DNA of 64,000 nucleotides from Clostridiales bacterium (GCA_012519975.1 JAAYPE010000045.1:26266-90265); one strand, 5' to 3'. Positions 25,234-34,925 are shown, counted from the first letter of the stretch. The notes: generated from the letters alone by a model not told the origin. Program-made: numbers and translations.

Positions 25234-26220
25234 TTATATTTTTTTACAAGAGTCACCAATAACCATTGAAACATCAACAATATGAAATTGTGCCTCATCA
25301 TCTGAACTGATAACGCAATCAAAGAGCTTTTGTGCTATAGTTTGAATATCTTGCTTTATTGTTGTAATTTTAGGATAAAAATAGTCTTGGCCACTTCCGT
25401 CAAACCCAACAACAGAAAAATCATCAGGAATTTTTATGTTAAACATATGCGCCCTTGTTATAAAACCTTTTGCAACTTGGTCGTTTCCACAAACTATTGC
25501 AGTTGGTCGATTGCCAAGCGAGCAAAAGTAATCAAGAGCATCAACCCCTGTTTGCATATTTAAATGTCCCTTATAAAAATATTCGTCTGATACATTAATG
25601 CCCTTGTCATTTAAAGCTTCTTCAAATGCATTTTTTCGCTCCAAACTTGATTTAATCGTAGGCATCCAACCGACAAAAGCAAACTGTTTGTGATTGAGGT
25701 TGTATAAATAATCAATAAGCATTTTAATGCCTTTTTTGTTATCAGATTTAACAGTAGAAAATTCAGGCGATATGTAACGATCGTGAAAGACTATATTAGT
25801 ATTTTGAATATTTTGTTTATAAAAATTGCTACTATGTCCCTCAGTTACAACAATTCCCTTGGTTCTAATACCTTGACAATATTTTAAGTAATCCATTTCT
25901 TTTTCTGTGCAGTTTTCTGAGTCACAAATGAGTAAAGTGTATCCATTTTCAATAGCGATTGAATTCAAAGCTTTAATAAGTGCTATAAAAAAAGGATTAT
26001 CCAAATCAAGAACAAATATTGCTATTGAATTTGAGGTTGAGGAATACATATTTTTTGCCACTATATTTGGAACATAATTATATTCCTTAACAATTTTATT
26101 AACTTTTTCCCTTGTTTCCTGAGATGTGTTGCCCGTATTGTTTATTACCCTTGACACAGTCGCAACAGAAACGCCCGCTAACTGTGCAATTTCGCGTATT
26201 CCAATATTTTTTTTATTCAA
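25234..26220 (-). CDS. LacI-family transcriptional regulator
   Basis: A 328-residue sugar-responsive repressor. The N-terminal helix-turn-helix reads IREIAQLAGVSVATVSRVIN (in order 8-27), followed by a hinge helix and a periplasmic-binding-protein-like effector domain (about 60-325, with DNPFFIAL, FVGWMPT, AIVCGNDQVAKG and VVGFDGSG). It starts with TTG after AAGGGTG. It is divergent from the glycyl radical enzyme operon and almost certainly controls it; palindromes at 26300 and 26466 are candidate operators. The ligand is probably the sugar carried by the downstream ribose-type importer, or its phosphate. Confidence 0.92.
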   Translation of the reverse strand: MNKKNIGIREIAQLAGVSVATVSRVINNTGNTSQETREKVNKIVKEYNYVPNIVAKNMYSSTSNSIAIFVLDLDNPFFIALIKALNSIAIENGYTLLICDSENCTEKEMDYLKYCQGIRTKGIVVTEGHSSNFYKQNIQNTNIVFHDRYISPEFSTVKSDNKKGIKMLIDYLYNLNHKQFAFVGWMPTIKSSLERKNAFEEALNDKGINVSDEYFYKGHLNMQTGVDALDYFCSLGNRPTAIVCGNDQVAKGFITRAHMFNIKIPDDFSVVGFDGSGQDYFYPKITTIKQDIQTIAQKLFDCVISSDDEAQFHIVDVSMVIGDSCKKI

Positions 26221-26252
26221 CTTTTACACCCTTAACTTTTACATTTTAATAT

Positions 26253-26281
26253 ATAATAACCTAAAAACAGGAATAAATCAA
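26253..26281 (-). promoter_or_regulatory. Promoter of the LacI gene
   Basis: On the minus strand TTGATT (plus-strand 26276-26281) and TATTAT (26253-26258) are 17 bases apart, 33 bases before the start codon. Confidence 0.5.
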
Positions 26282-26299
26282 TAGTTTTACAATAAATAA

Positions 26300-26311
26300 T
26301 GTAACGTTACA
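26300..26311. promoter_or_regulatory. Candidate LacI-family operator, upstream half
   Basis: TGTAACGTTACA is a perfect 12-bp palindrome with the central CG typical of LacI-family sites. It lies in the divergent region about 20 bases upstream of the -35 box of the lacI gene. Confidence 0.55.
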
Positions 26312-26397
26312 TAAGCATAATAAACAACATTTAGAATAATTATTATGCACATTTTTATTTTAAATATGGTGAAATTCACAAAAACGGAGGTGATAAT

Positions 26398-26442
26398 ATG
26401 TTAAACTGCCGAAATTCATATAAAGCCATTGACATATGCTGA
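26398..26442 (+). other. Possible 14-codon leader ORF with strong Shine-Dalgarno
   Basis: ATG 26398 follows GGAGGTGA at ideal spacing and opens a 14-codon frame ending in TGA at 26442. The frame covers the -35 region of the glycyl radical enzyme promoter, so it would need an earlier promoter. It may be a vestige or a leader peptide; expression is unproven. Confidence 0.25.
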
Positions 26443-26477
26443 TCTTGATTTATAATGAAATTAAGGTAACAAGTTAC
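26429..26477 (+). promoter_or_regulatory. Promoter and second palindrome of the glycyl radical enzyme operon
   Basis: TTGACA (26429-26434) and TATAAT (26451-26456) are 16 bases apart. GTAACAAGTTAC (26466-26477) overlaps the expected start; it has the same GTAAC half-sites as 26300-26311 but two extra central bases. Binding here would block transcription. Confidence 0.65.
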
Positions 26478-26509
26478 ATTACGGGCGTAAAAATATAGGA
26501 GGTATAAAA

Positions 26510-28921
26510 ATGAGTAGTAGAATTGAAAGACTTAGAGAAAGATTATTTGCGCAAGAACCTAAAGTCTGCTCAGAAAGATGTAAGATTTTTACCCAATCTA
26601 TGAAAGATGATGAGGGTCTACCTATTGCGATAAAAAGAGCAAATGCTTTTTATAATGTTCTAGACCAAATGACTGTTTGGGTAAAAGATGATGAGCTGAT
26701 TGTTGGTAACCAAGCTAAGTGGCCAAAGGCATCTCCAATTTATCCAGAGTATTCAAACAAATGGATACTAGAAGAGTTGGAAGGCAATCCATACAAGCTT
26801 GATGAGCGTCCTGGTGACAAGTTTTATATTGATGAAGATGTAAAGCAAGACCTCATAGAGTGTATTGATTATTGGCAGGACAAAACAACCTATGATGCTA
26901 TTAGAAAAACTTTGCCAGAAAATATAAATCAAGCTTGGGACGCAGGAATTATTGACGAAACTTGGGTTTGTGGCGCAGGGCTTGGAAACGAAATCGTTGA
27001 TTATAATTTGGTAGTCAACAAAGGACTTCGTGATGTTATTGAAAGAATTGAAAAAAGAATGGCAGAGCTTGACCTTAGAGAACCAGGAAATGTTAAGAAA
27101 AAGTTTTTCTTAGATGGTGCGCTAAAAGGCAATTTAGCTGTTGTTAATTTTTCTAACAGAATAGCAAAAGAATGTAGAAAAGAAGCTGAAATTTGCAAGT
27201 CACAAGAGCGTAAGGAAGAGCTTTTGAAGCTTGCTGATATTTGTGAAAATGTACCCCTAAATCCTGCAAGAAGTTTTCACGAGGCAGTGCAATCTATATA
27301 TATAATATTGCTTGCAGTTCACTTAGAATCAAATGGTCACGCAATTTCGCTTGGAAGATTTGACCAATATGTATATCCTTTTTATAAAAAAGACCTTGAA
27401 GAGGGAAAAATAACAAAAGAGGAAGCATTAGAAATTATCGAATGTTTTTATATAAAATGCAATGAGCTAAATAAGCTTCGTTCGTGGCCTGATTCAGAGT
27501 TTTTCTTAGGGTATCAGATGTTTATAAACCTTGCAGTTGGTGGTCAAACACAAGAAGGAAAAGACGCAACCAATGAAATTTCACATCTTTGCGTTGAGGC
27601 TTGTGCAGCATTAAAGCTTGTAACACCATCAGTTTCTATTAAATGGTTTGACGGAACAAGTGATGAATTTATGCTGTCTGCTCTTGAGGCAACAATAAGA
27701 CATCAAGGTGGAATGCCTGCATTTTACAATGATAATGCATTTATAAGAACTCTAAGAGATATGGGAGTTGCAGAGCACGATCTTGTAGACTGGGCGCCAG
27801 ACGGATGCATTGAGGCATCTATTCCAGGCAAATGGGATTTTGCAGCAAAAGGTCCTTGGCTTAGCGTTCAAAAAGTGCTCGATGTTACCTTAAACAATGG
27901 ATATGATACAAATACGGGCGTCCTTTTTAAGCCTACAAACAAGAAAATTGAGGACTGCACAAGTACAGAGGAAATTTTTGAAGAGTACAAAGAGATGCTA
28001 AAATTCTTTATGGATATGCAAGTTGTAACAGAGCATATAAACGATTATATTCATTGCATTTATGATATTAATGCGTTTCGCTCTTCTCTTGTCGAGGATT
28101 GTATTGGCAGATGTCTTGACCTTGTAGAGGGTGGCTCACTATATTCTGCAGACGGCGGACCAACAGCAGGAACAATTAGTGCGGGTGACGCTCTAGCAGC
28201 TCTTGATGATATAGTATTTAATAAAAAAATGCTAACACTTGAACAAGTTCTTCACGCTTGCAGAACAAATTATGAAGACGAAACAACAAATCCAAAAGGT
28301 TCAGAAATACGAGCAATTATGCTTAATAAAGCACCAAAATTTGGCAATGATGATGACAAGGCAGATAAATGGATTGTAGAGCTTGAGGACTTTATTGGTC
28401 GCCGTTATCGTCACGAATACAGGAGCTCAAAATATGGTAAAGGTCCAATTCCTTGCTGTTATTCATACAGCCAAAGTCCAGTTTCAGGAAATGTTGCTTT
28501 TGGCCGTGCAATTGGTGCAACACCAGATGGCAGAAAGAAAGGCGATGCTGTAAACAACGGAATATCACCTGCAAATGGCTCGGAGAAAAATGGTGCAACC
28601 GCCGCTTGCAATTCTGTTGGAAAGCTTCCAAGCATTTGGTTCCAAAAGGGTGCAATATTTAATATGAGGCTTGCTCAAAGTGCAATTTCAACTGATGAAC
28701 ATCGCCGTCGTATTATTGATATGATTAAGGTTCTTTTTGGAAAATACGCACAACAAATTCAGTTTAATGTTGTTGACAATTCAGTTTATAAGGACGCAAT
28801 GGAAAACCCAGAAAACTATAAGGATTTGATGGTTAGAGTATCTGGATACAGTGCCTTATTTACTTCCCTTGCTCCTGATTGTCAAATGGATGTAATAAGA
28901 AGAGCAGAGGTTGATTTATAA
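26510..28921 (+). CDS. Glycyl radical enzyme, PFL-like eliminase branch, substrate unknown
   Basis: An 803-residue glycyl radical enzyme. The catalytic Cys433 and Glu435 lie in DGCIEASIPGKWDF, and the radical Gly779 in RVSGYSALF near the C-terminus. SFHEAVQ, ESNGHAISLGRFDQY and the Cys-x-Glu pair place it with dehydratase/lyase-type members, not pyruvate formate-lyase, which has two adjacent active-site cysteines. The usual GH before (V/I)xDYxxxL reads GN (159-160), and the Ser after NGH is Ala (278); if remembered correctly these positions contact diol substrates in glycerol dehydratase. The context (activase, deoxysugar-type kinase and aldolase) suggests 1,2-propanediol or a sugar-derived substrate, by inference only. 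ATG 26510 follows AGGAGG. No microcompartment shell genes are nearby. Confidence 0.9.
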   Translation: MSSRIERLRERLFAQEPKVCSERCKIFTQSMKDDEGLPIAIKRANAFYNVLDQMTVWVKDDELIVGNQAKWPKASPIYPEYSNKWILEELEGNPYKLDERPGDKFYIDEDVKQDLIECIDYWQDKTTYDAIRKTLPENINQAWDAGIIDETWVCGAGLGNEIVDYNLVVNKGLRDVIERIEKRMAELDLREPGNVKKKFFLDGALKGNLAVVNFSNRIAKECRKEAEICKSQERKEELLKLADICENVPLNPARSFHEAVQSIYIILLAVHLESNGHAISLGRFDQYVYPFYKKDLEEGKITKEEALEIIECFYIKCNELNKLRSWPDSEFFLGYQMFINLAVGGQTQEGKDATNEISHLCVEACAALKLVTPSVSIKWFDGTSDEFMLSALEATIRHQGGMPAFYNDNAFIRTLRDMGVAEHDLVDWAPDGCIEASIPGKWDFAAKGPWLSVQKVLDVTLNNGYDTNTGVLFKPTNKKIEDCTSTEEIFEEYKEMLKFFMDMQVVTEHINDYIHCIYDINAFRSSLVEDCIGRCLDLVEGGSLYSADGGPTAGTISAGDALAALDDIVFNKKMLTLEQVLHACRTNYEDETTNPKGSEIRAIMLNKAPKFGNDDDKADKWIVELEDFIGRRYRHEYRSSKYGKGPIPCCYSYSQSPVSGNVAFGRAIGATPDGRKKGDAVNNGISPANGSEKNGATAACNSVGKLPSIWFQKGAIFNMRLAQSAISTDEHRRRIIDMIKVLFGKYAQQIQFNVVDNSVYKDAMENPENYKDLMVRVSGYSALFTSLAPDCQMDVIRRAEVDL

Positions 28922-28945
28922 TAAAAAAGAAATTAGGTTGATAAA

Positions 28946-29851
28946 ATGAAAACTGCAAATGTTTTTAACATTGAGCGTTTTGCAACCGAGGATGGTCCGG
29001 GAATTAGAACTCTTGTTTTTCTTAAAGGCTGTGCTTTAAGGTGTAAATGGTGTGCCAATCCAGAGTCCCAATTGTTTGAAAAAGAAATAATGTTTAATGG
29101 TAACGCTTGTATTGGATGCGGAAAATGCATCGAAAGCTGTGAATTAAACGCAGTAGAATATATTGAGGGCTTTGGATTTATCACCGACAATAAAAAGTGC
29201 AACCAGTGTATGAAGTGCATAGATAATTGCTATCAAAATGCTAGAACTCTGATGGGCAAAGAATACACCGTTGATGAGCTTGTAGAAGAGGTTTTAAAAG
29301 ACGAAGAATACTTTAAAACCTCAAACGGCGGTGTAACATTTAGTGGGGGAGAACCACTGTTTTATGCTGAGTTTATTGAGGAGTTTTCAAAGCTTATGAA
29401 AGATAGAGGCATCTCAGTTCTTATAGAAACTTGTGGACATATTCCGCTAGAAAATATAAAACTTTGTGCGCCCTATGTCGATATGATTTTTTATGATTTC
29501 AAGCACATAGATAGTCAAAAACATAAAGAGTTTACCGGTGCAGGTAATGAAAAGATTTTGTATAATTTGTGCTGGCTTAATGATAATTTTAAGGGTAATT
29601 TGTCTGTTAGATACCCTTATATCCCTGGTTGTAACGACAAAAAAGAGGATATTGAAGGATTTTTAGAGTATGTTAGCCGTCTTAAAAACATAAAAGAGGT
29701 TTGGTTTTTACCTTATCATCGACTCGGGTTACCAAAATATCAAGGGCTTGGAAGAAAGTATGAAATGGACGATATGGAATCTCTAAAAATGAAAGATATT
29801 GAATTTTTAAAAGAATATCAGAAAAAATATAATATAACTATCCGAATTTAA
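28946..29851 (+). CDS. Glycyl-radical enzyme activating enzyme (radical SAM)
   Basis: A 301-residue radical SAM activase that installs the glycyl radical on the upstream enzyme. The SAM-cluster cysteines are C29, C33 and C36 in GCALRCKWC. An inserted ferredoxin domain has two four-Cys sets (C55/58/61/65 and C85/88/91/95), as in activases of dehydratase-type partners and unlike the short PflA of pyruvate formate-lyase. GGVTFSGGEPL binds SAM, and the N-terminal NIERFATEDGPGIRT is the family signature. It follows the radical enzyme by 24 bases and should be co-transcribed. Confidence 0.95.
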   Translation: MKTANVFNIERFATEDGPGIRTLVFLKGCALRCKWCANPESQLFEKEIMFNGNACIGCGKCIESCELNAVEYIEGFGFITDNKKCNQCMKCIDNCYQNARTLMGKEYTVDELVEEVLKDEEYFKTSNGGVTFSGGEPLFYAEFIEEFSKLMKDRGISVLIETCGHIPLENIKLCAPYVDMIFYDFKHIDSQKHKEFTGAGNEKILYNLCWLNDNFKGNLSVRYPYIPGCNDKKEDIEGFLEYVSRLKNIKEVWFLPYHRLGLPKYQGLGRKYEMDDMESLKMKDIEFLKEYQKKYNITIRI

Positions 29852-29893
29852 TTTAGCAAAATATTAAAATGTTTTGAGAGGCGGGAGGTTTAA

Positions 29894-31366
29894 ATGTCTA
29901 GTACAAAATATATGGTAGGGCTGGATTGTGGAAACTCTTCTTTTCGCATACTTTTGGGTGAATATGATGGTAATACAATAAAAACACAGGTAATAGAGCA
30001 AATACCAAACTATATGATAAGGGTGGGAGACTACTACTATTGGGACTTGCTTAGAATTTTTCAGGGCTTTAAGGTTTGTTTAAAGAAGATTGCAAGACAA
30101 GTAGAAAAGATAGATTCGATAGGTATTTGTACTTGGGGTGTTGACTTTGCGTTATTTGACGAATTAGGCAATATGTTGTCGAATTCGCTGTCTTACAGAA
30201 ATAATTTTGGCGAAAAAGCATTAAAAGCCTTGACGGATGAGCAAAAAAAGGCTATGTTTGAAAAGACGGGCATTCTTTGTGACAAAATAAATTCTGTTTA
30301 TTTGCTAAGAGCAATGAAAGATGAGTTTCCACAAATGTTCTCAGTTGCGGACAAAATTTTGATGGTGCCTGACATATTGAATTATTTTATGACAGGTGTA
30401 ATGATGAACGAACCTAGCGAGCTTAGCACAACACAGCTTATGAGCTCAAAAACTAGAGAAATTAGTGAGCAGGCTTGCGAGCTTATGGAAATTCCAAAGG
30501 AGCTTTTTTGCGAGATAGGAACTCACGGGAAAACCATAGGAAATGTTAGAAAAAGTATTTTGGAGGAAATCGGAGTTGATTATGACATTCCAGTAATTTG
30601 TGTGCCATCGCACGACACTGCGTCAGCGATAACAGCAATTCCAACAAGCGAAGAGGATTTTATATTTATAAGCTCAGGCACTTGGTCTCTTATCGGAACA
30701 GAGCTTGATGAACCAATTATAAATGATGATGTTTTAAATGCTTCTCTTACAAATGAGGTTGGTGCGTTTGACAAAATAACATTGCTTAAAAATAGCATTG
30801 GAATGTTTATTTTTCAAAATCTAAAAAAAGAGTACGAACACGAAACAATGAGCAAAATCTCTTGGGACGAGTTTGATTTGCTTGCAAATGACCACATTGG
30901 ACAGATTCCTCTTTTTAATATCAATAACACTAGGTTTTTTAACCCAATAAGTATGAGCAAGGAAATTTAGGAGTATCTCAAAGAAACAAATCAAGCCAGT
31001 GGAGAACTTAACTGGGGCACAATAATAAAAGCAGTTCAAGAGTCAATGGCTTGCTGTTATGCAATAACTATTGAGGATATTGAAAGAGTAATAGATAAAA
31101 AGCTTGAAAGAATTTATATAGTCGGTGGAGGCTCAAAAAATGTTGTAGTAAATGAGCTTACTGCCAAAAGAACAGGGAAAAAGGTTGTCGCCTGTAGTAA
31201 AGAAAGCACAGCACTTGGAAACATTGCAACTCAAATTTGTGCTTTTGATGATACTATGAATCTTAAAAAAATAAGAGAAGTAATAGCGAATTCTTCAACA
31301 AACAAAGAGTATTCATTCAAACAAGAAGGCTTAGAGGTTGTGGAGCGCTACAGGCAAATGCCATAA
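29894..31366 (+). pseudogene. rhaB: Rhamnulokinase-family (FGGY) sugar kinase interrupted by an in-frame TAG
   Basis: A full-length gene of 490 codons would run from ATG 29894 to 31366, but codon 359 (30968-30970) is TAG. The same frame stays open and homologous on both sides: FGGY N-domain (GLDCGNSSFRILLGEYDG, CTWGVDFALFDE, DILNYFMTG), ATP-domain start (VPSHDTASAI, ISSGTWSLIG), and after the stop EYLKETNQ, NWGTIIKAVQESMACCYA and the YIVGGGSKN nucleotide motif. RhaB relatives often have Gln here, so CAG to TAG is a likely single change. If not read through, the product lacks its ATP-site C-terminal third. Alternatives are sequencing error, suppression, or two separate fragments; TAG is an ordinary stop elsewhere in the window. 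The RBS GGGAGG is strong. Confidence 0.8.
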
Positions 31367-31385
31367 AAAAGTGAGGTGCAAACAA

Positions 31386-32888
31386 GTGGAAAAATGCATA
31401 CTTGAAATGAGTGGAATCTGTAAAAGTTTTTTTGGTGTACAGATTTTAAAAGATGTTGAACTTCAGGTTATGCCTGGCGAAGTTCATGTTCTTCTAGGTG
31501 AAAATGGAGCCGGAAAATCTACTTTGATTAAGGTGCTATCAGGCGCATATAGAAAAGAAGAAGGTTGCATTGTTTTAGACGGCGAAGAGCTATGTTGTGA
31601 TTGCCCAAAAGAAATTATAGGTAAAGGCATAAGCGTTATTTATCAGGAGTTTAACTTGAATCCTTATGTTTCTATTTATGAAAATATTTTAATGGGCAAA
31701 GAAATTGCAAACAAAGGAATCATAAACACAGCAAAATCAATAGAGTTTGCTAAAAAATATTTAGACTTGATAGGACTTGATGTTGACCCTTGCACCCTTG
31801 TTAGCGAGCTTAGCGTTGCTCAAAAACAAATGGTAGAGATTGCAAAAGCGATTTCATGTGATGTAAAACTTCTTGTTCTGGACGAGCCTACAGCAGCTAT
31901 CACAGACAAAGAAACAGAAAAGCTTTTTGAGATTATCAGAAATCTTAAAAAGAAGGGAATCGGAATTATCTATATCTCACACAGAATGAGCGAGCTTTTT
32001 GAAATTGGAGACCGTTGCACAGTTTTAAGAGATGGCGAGTATGTAACGACTGTAGACCTTGATAAAACTGATGTTGATGAGCTTACAAAGCTTATGGTTG
32101 GACGAAATGTAAGCTTTGAGAGAGTAGAAAACAATTACATTGATGATAGCACTAAGGTTTTGGAAGTTAAGAATGTAGATTATAAAGACATTCTTAAAGA
32201 TGTTAGCATAGAACTTAAAAAGGGAGAAATTTTAGGACTTTCTGGGCTTGTTGGAGCGGGCAGAACAGAGCTTGCAAAATGTATTGTTGGAGCTTATAAA
32301 AAAACAAATGGTGAAGTTTATTTAAATGGAGAAAAACTAAAGGGTAAGGATGTTAAGGAGTCAATTGACAAGGGGATTGTTTATTTGAGTGAGGACCGCA
32401 AAGATGAAGGACTCATTCTTATACATACCTTAACAGACAACATAGCACTACCCAATCTTGAAAAATTTGGAAACCCCGTGCTTGATATAAACAAGATGGT
32501 AGAAGTTTCTAAAGACTATATATCAAAGCTAAAAATTAAAACTTCATCACATTTAGCAGAGATGAAAAATCTTTCTGGTGGAAATCAGCAAAAAGTTGTT
32601 ATTGCAAAATGGTTACATTCTGACGCATCTGTTTATATTTTTGATGAGCCAACAAGAGGAATAGATGTTGGAGCAAGAGATGAGATTTATAACATTATGC
32701 TTGACCTTGTGAAAAATGGTGCTTCTATTTTGATGATTTCTTCAGATTTGGTCGAAATCCAAAAAATGTGTAATAGAATTGTTGTTTTAAAAGATGGCAG
32801 AGTAACAGCAAATCTTCAAAACACAGATGATTTAACACAAGAAAAAATTCTACATTATGCTCTTACAGGAGGCGAACAAGGTGAATAG
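31386..32888 (+). CDS. Sugar ABC importer ATPase (RbsA/MglA type)
   Basis: A 500-residue double ATPase energising a monosaccharide importer. The first domain has Walker A GENGAGKST, signature LSVAQKQMVEIAKA and Walker B LLVLDEPT. The second has a changed Walker A (GLVGAGRTE) but an intact LSGGNQQKVVIAKW signature and FDEPTRGID, as normal for this family. GTG 31386 is chosen because GAGGTG lies eight bases upstream and the protein then starts at the usual place; upstream codons belong to the kinase 3' end in another frame. It overlaps the permease start by eight bases. Confidence 0.95.
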   Translation: MEKCILEMSGICKSFFGVQILKDVELQVMPGEVHVLLGENGAGKSTLIKVLSGAYRKEEGCIVLDGEELCCDCPKEIIGKGISVIYQEFNLNPYVSIYENILMGKEIANKGIINTAKSIEFAKKYLDLIGLDVDPCTLVSELSVAQKQMVEIAKAISCDVKLLVLDEPTAAITDKETEKLFEIIRNLKKKGIGIIYISHRMSELFEIGDRCTVLRDGEYVTTVDLDKTDVDELTKLMVGRNVSFERVENNYIDDSTKVLEVKNVDYKDILKDVSIELKKGEILGLSGLVGAGRTELAKCIVGAYKKTNGEVYLNGEKLKGKDVKESIDKGIVYLSEDRKDEGLILIHTLTDNIALPNLEKFGNPVLDINKMVEVSKDYISKLKIKTSSHLAEMKNLSGGNQQKVVIAKWLHSDASVYIFDEPTRGIDVGARDEIYNIMLDLVKNGASILMISSDLVEIQKMCNRIVVLKDGRVTANLQNTDDLTQEKILHYALTGGEQGE

Positions 32889-33846
32889 CATTAAAGAAAA
32901 ACTAAAAAAATTTGATGTCAAATCTCTCACATTATATATTGGTGCTGTATTGATTTTGATTATTTTTACAGTCATTTGCTCAATAAATGGTAAAGACTTT
33001 TTAACAACAAGCAATATTCAAAACATTATCTCACAGTCTGCGGTTATTGCGGTTATAGGTATTGGTGCATCGCTTGTTATTATCACTGGCGGAATTGACC
33101 TTTCAGTAGGCTCAGTTGTTGGTTTCGTTGGAATATTTGCAGGCGTGCTGGTTAAGGCTGGCGTACCACTTTTTGCTACACTGCTAATATGCTTAGCTGT
33201 TGGTGCTTTAGTTGGAGCTATAAATGGCGCCCTTGTAAGCTATGGAAAAGTGCCAGCATTTATTGTGACTCTTGGCACAATGCAGATTGTAAGAGGTCTT
33301 ACAAAGGTTTTAACAGATGGAAGGCCAATTGCAGGTTTTCCAGAGTCGCTTGCAAAAATAACACAAACAGAGATTTTAGGAATTCCAGTTGTTATTTTAT
33401 ATGTTTTTGCCCTATATGCTTTGGTTATGTTTACACTTAAAAAGACAAAGTTTGGTCGCAGAATATATGCAATTGGTGGAAATCCAAATGCTGCAAAACT
33501 TTCAGGTATTAAAGTCCAAAAAATTGAAACACTAACTTATGTTATAGCTGGTATTTTTTCCGTCATAGGAGGCATAATTCTTCTCTCTCGTCTTTCATAT
33601 GCAGACCCAAATGCAGGCTCTAGCTATGAACTTGACGCTATTGCCGCAACAGTTATTGGTGGTATTGCAATGTCAGGCGGTAAGGGAAAAATAGGAAACA
33701 CACTTGTGGGTGCATTAATCCTCGGAATGCTAAAATGTGGCCTTCAGATACTCAATGTTGCTGTGTACTATCAGACAATTATAACAGGTCTTGTAATCAT
33801 AGTTGCAGTTTATCTCGATAAGGCTAAGGAAAGAAAGGCTGAATAA
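32881..33846 (+). CDS. Sugar ABC importer permease (RbsC type)
   Basis: A 321-residue membrane protein with eight to ten hydrophobic segments and the BPD_transp_2 signatures GGIDLSVGSVVGFVGIFAG, GRPIAGFP, YAIGGNPNAAKLSGI and IGGIAMSGGKGKIGNTLVGA. It should form a homodimeric channel with the RbsA-type ATPase. GTG 32881 follows AGGAGGCG; the four-in-eight-base overlap with the ATPase gene indicates coupled translation. The transported sugar is unknown: ribose, xylose and deoxysugars all use this type. Confidence 0.94.
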   Translation: MNSIKEKLKKFDVKSLTLYIGAVLILIIFTVICSINGKDFLTTSNIQNIISQSAVIAVIGIGASLVIITGGIDLSVGSVVGFVGIFAGVLVKAGVPLFATLLICLAVGALVGAINGALVSYGKVPAFIVTLGTMQIVRGLTKVLTDGRPIAGFPESLAKITQTEILGIPVVILYVFALYALVMFTLKKTKFGRRIYAIGGNPNAAKLSGIKVQKIETLTYVIAGIFSVIGGIILLSRLSYADPNAGSSYELDAIAATVIGGIAMSGGKGKIGNTLVGALILGMLKCGLQILNVAVYYQTIITGLVIIVAVYLDKAKERKAE

Positions 33847-33904
33847 TTTAGATGTTATATACGGAAAGTATTAACATAAATAGATTTTTGGAGGTAATGT
33901 AAAA

Positions 33905-34909
33905 ATGAAAAAACTAGTAGCTGTACTAATGTCACTTACTCTTATTTTTGGTGGCGTCTTGGCTGGTTGTTCAAAGAACAAAGACAAAGATGACAACGCT
34001 AAAAACCCATCAAAAGGTGACGACTCAAAGATTGTTGTTGGCTTTATACCGATGACACTTAACAACGAGTTTTTCATCACAATGGTTAATGGTGCAAAAG
34101 AAAAAGCAGAAGAACTCGGAATTGAGCTTAAAGTTCAAGCAGGCGATCAGCACGCCAGTGCAGCTGATCAGTTGACAATCGTTGAGAATATGATTACTTC
34201 AGGTGTTGATGCAATTTGTATAGTTCCAAGCTCTTCAGAGGGACTAGCAGCAGCTCTAAAAAAATGTAAAGAGGCAAATGTTCCAGTTATAAATATTGAT
34301 ACCAAGCTTGAGGACTCTGTTCTTAAAGAGGCTGGAGTTGAAGTACCTTTTTATGGCACAAATAACTATGAGGGTGCAAAAGCAATTGGTGAATATGTTG
34401 CAAAGAACTTTGCAAAGGGAACAAAAACAGCTGTCCTTACAGGTATTGCAGGACAACAAAACGCAGCAGATAGAAAGAACGGCTTTATTAAAGGCGCAGG
34501 AGATTCTATAAAAATCGTTGCAGAGCAATCAGCAAACTGGGAAGTTGACCAAGGATACGCAGCAACTCAAAACATTTTAACAGCAAACCCTGACATAGAG
34601 CTTGTCTATTGTGGAAACGATGGTATGGCTATTGGTGCTCTTCGTGCTGTTAAAGAAGCGAAGAAAGAAAAGCAAGTTAAAGTTATTGGATTTGACGGAG
34701 TTACAGAAGCACTTAATTTGGTTGAAAACGGTGAGATGTTCGCAACTTGTGCACAGTTCCCAGCAGAAATGGGTAAACTCGGTGTTGAAAATGCTGTAAA
34801 GCTTGTTAAGGGTGAAAAAGCAGAGAAAAATATAGACACAGGCGCAAAGCTTATAACGAAAGATAATGCTAAAGAGCATAAAGAGTATCTTTCAAAATAC
34901 GCAGGTTAA
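33905..34909 (+). CDS. Sugar-binding lipoprotein (RbsB type)
   Basis: A 334-residue periplasmic-binding-type lipoprotein. The signal peptide ends in LAGC with Cys22 as the lipidation site, followed by a Lys/Asp-rich linker. The two-lobed binding domain has GFIPMTLNNEFFITMVNGAKE, DAICIVPSSSEGLAAALKK, PVINIDTKL, FYGTNNYEGA and CGNDGMAIGALRAV, as in ribose/galactose-binding proteins. It is anchored outside the membrane and hands sugar to the permease. The RBS is TTTGGAGG. Order ATPase-permease-binding protein differs from the E. coli rbs order only by lacking rbsD and rbsK. Confidence 0.95.
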   Translation: MKKLVAVLMSLTLIFGGVLAGCSKNKDKDDNAKNPSKGDDSKIVVGFIPMTLNNEFFITMVNGAKEKAEELGIELKVQAGDQHASAADQLTIVENMITSGVDAICIVPSSSEGLAAALKKCKEANVPVINIDTKLEDSVLKEAGVEVPFYGTNNYEGAKAIGEYVAKNFAKGTKTAVLTGIAGQQNAADRKNGFIKGAGDSIKIVAEQSANWEVDQGYAATQNILTANPDIELVYCGNDGMAIGALRAVKEAKKEKQVKVIGFDGVTEALNLVENGEMFATCAQFPAEMGKLGVENAVKLVKGEKAEKNIDTGAKLITKDNAKEHKEYLSKYAG

Positions 34910-34925
34910 TTATTAGTAAAAAATT

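Noticed and set aside
31046-31366. A separate 106-residue gene after the kinase
   Set aside because: It lies in the same frame as the upstream kinase segment and continues its sequence after one TAG codon, so it is the C-terminal part of one interrupted gene, not an independent gene.
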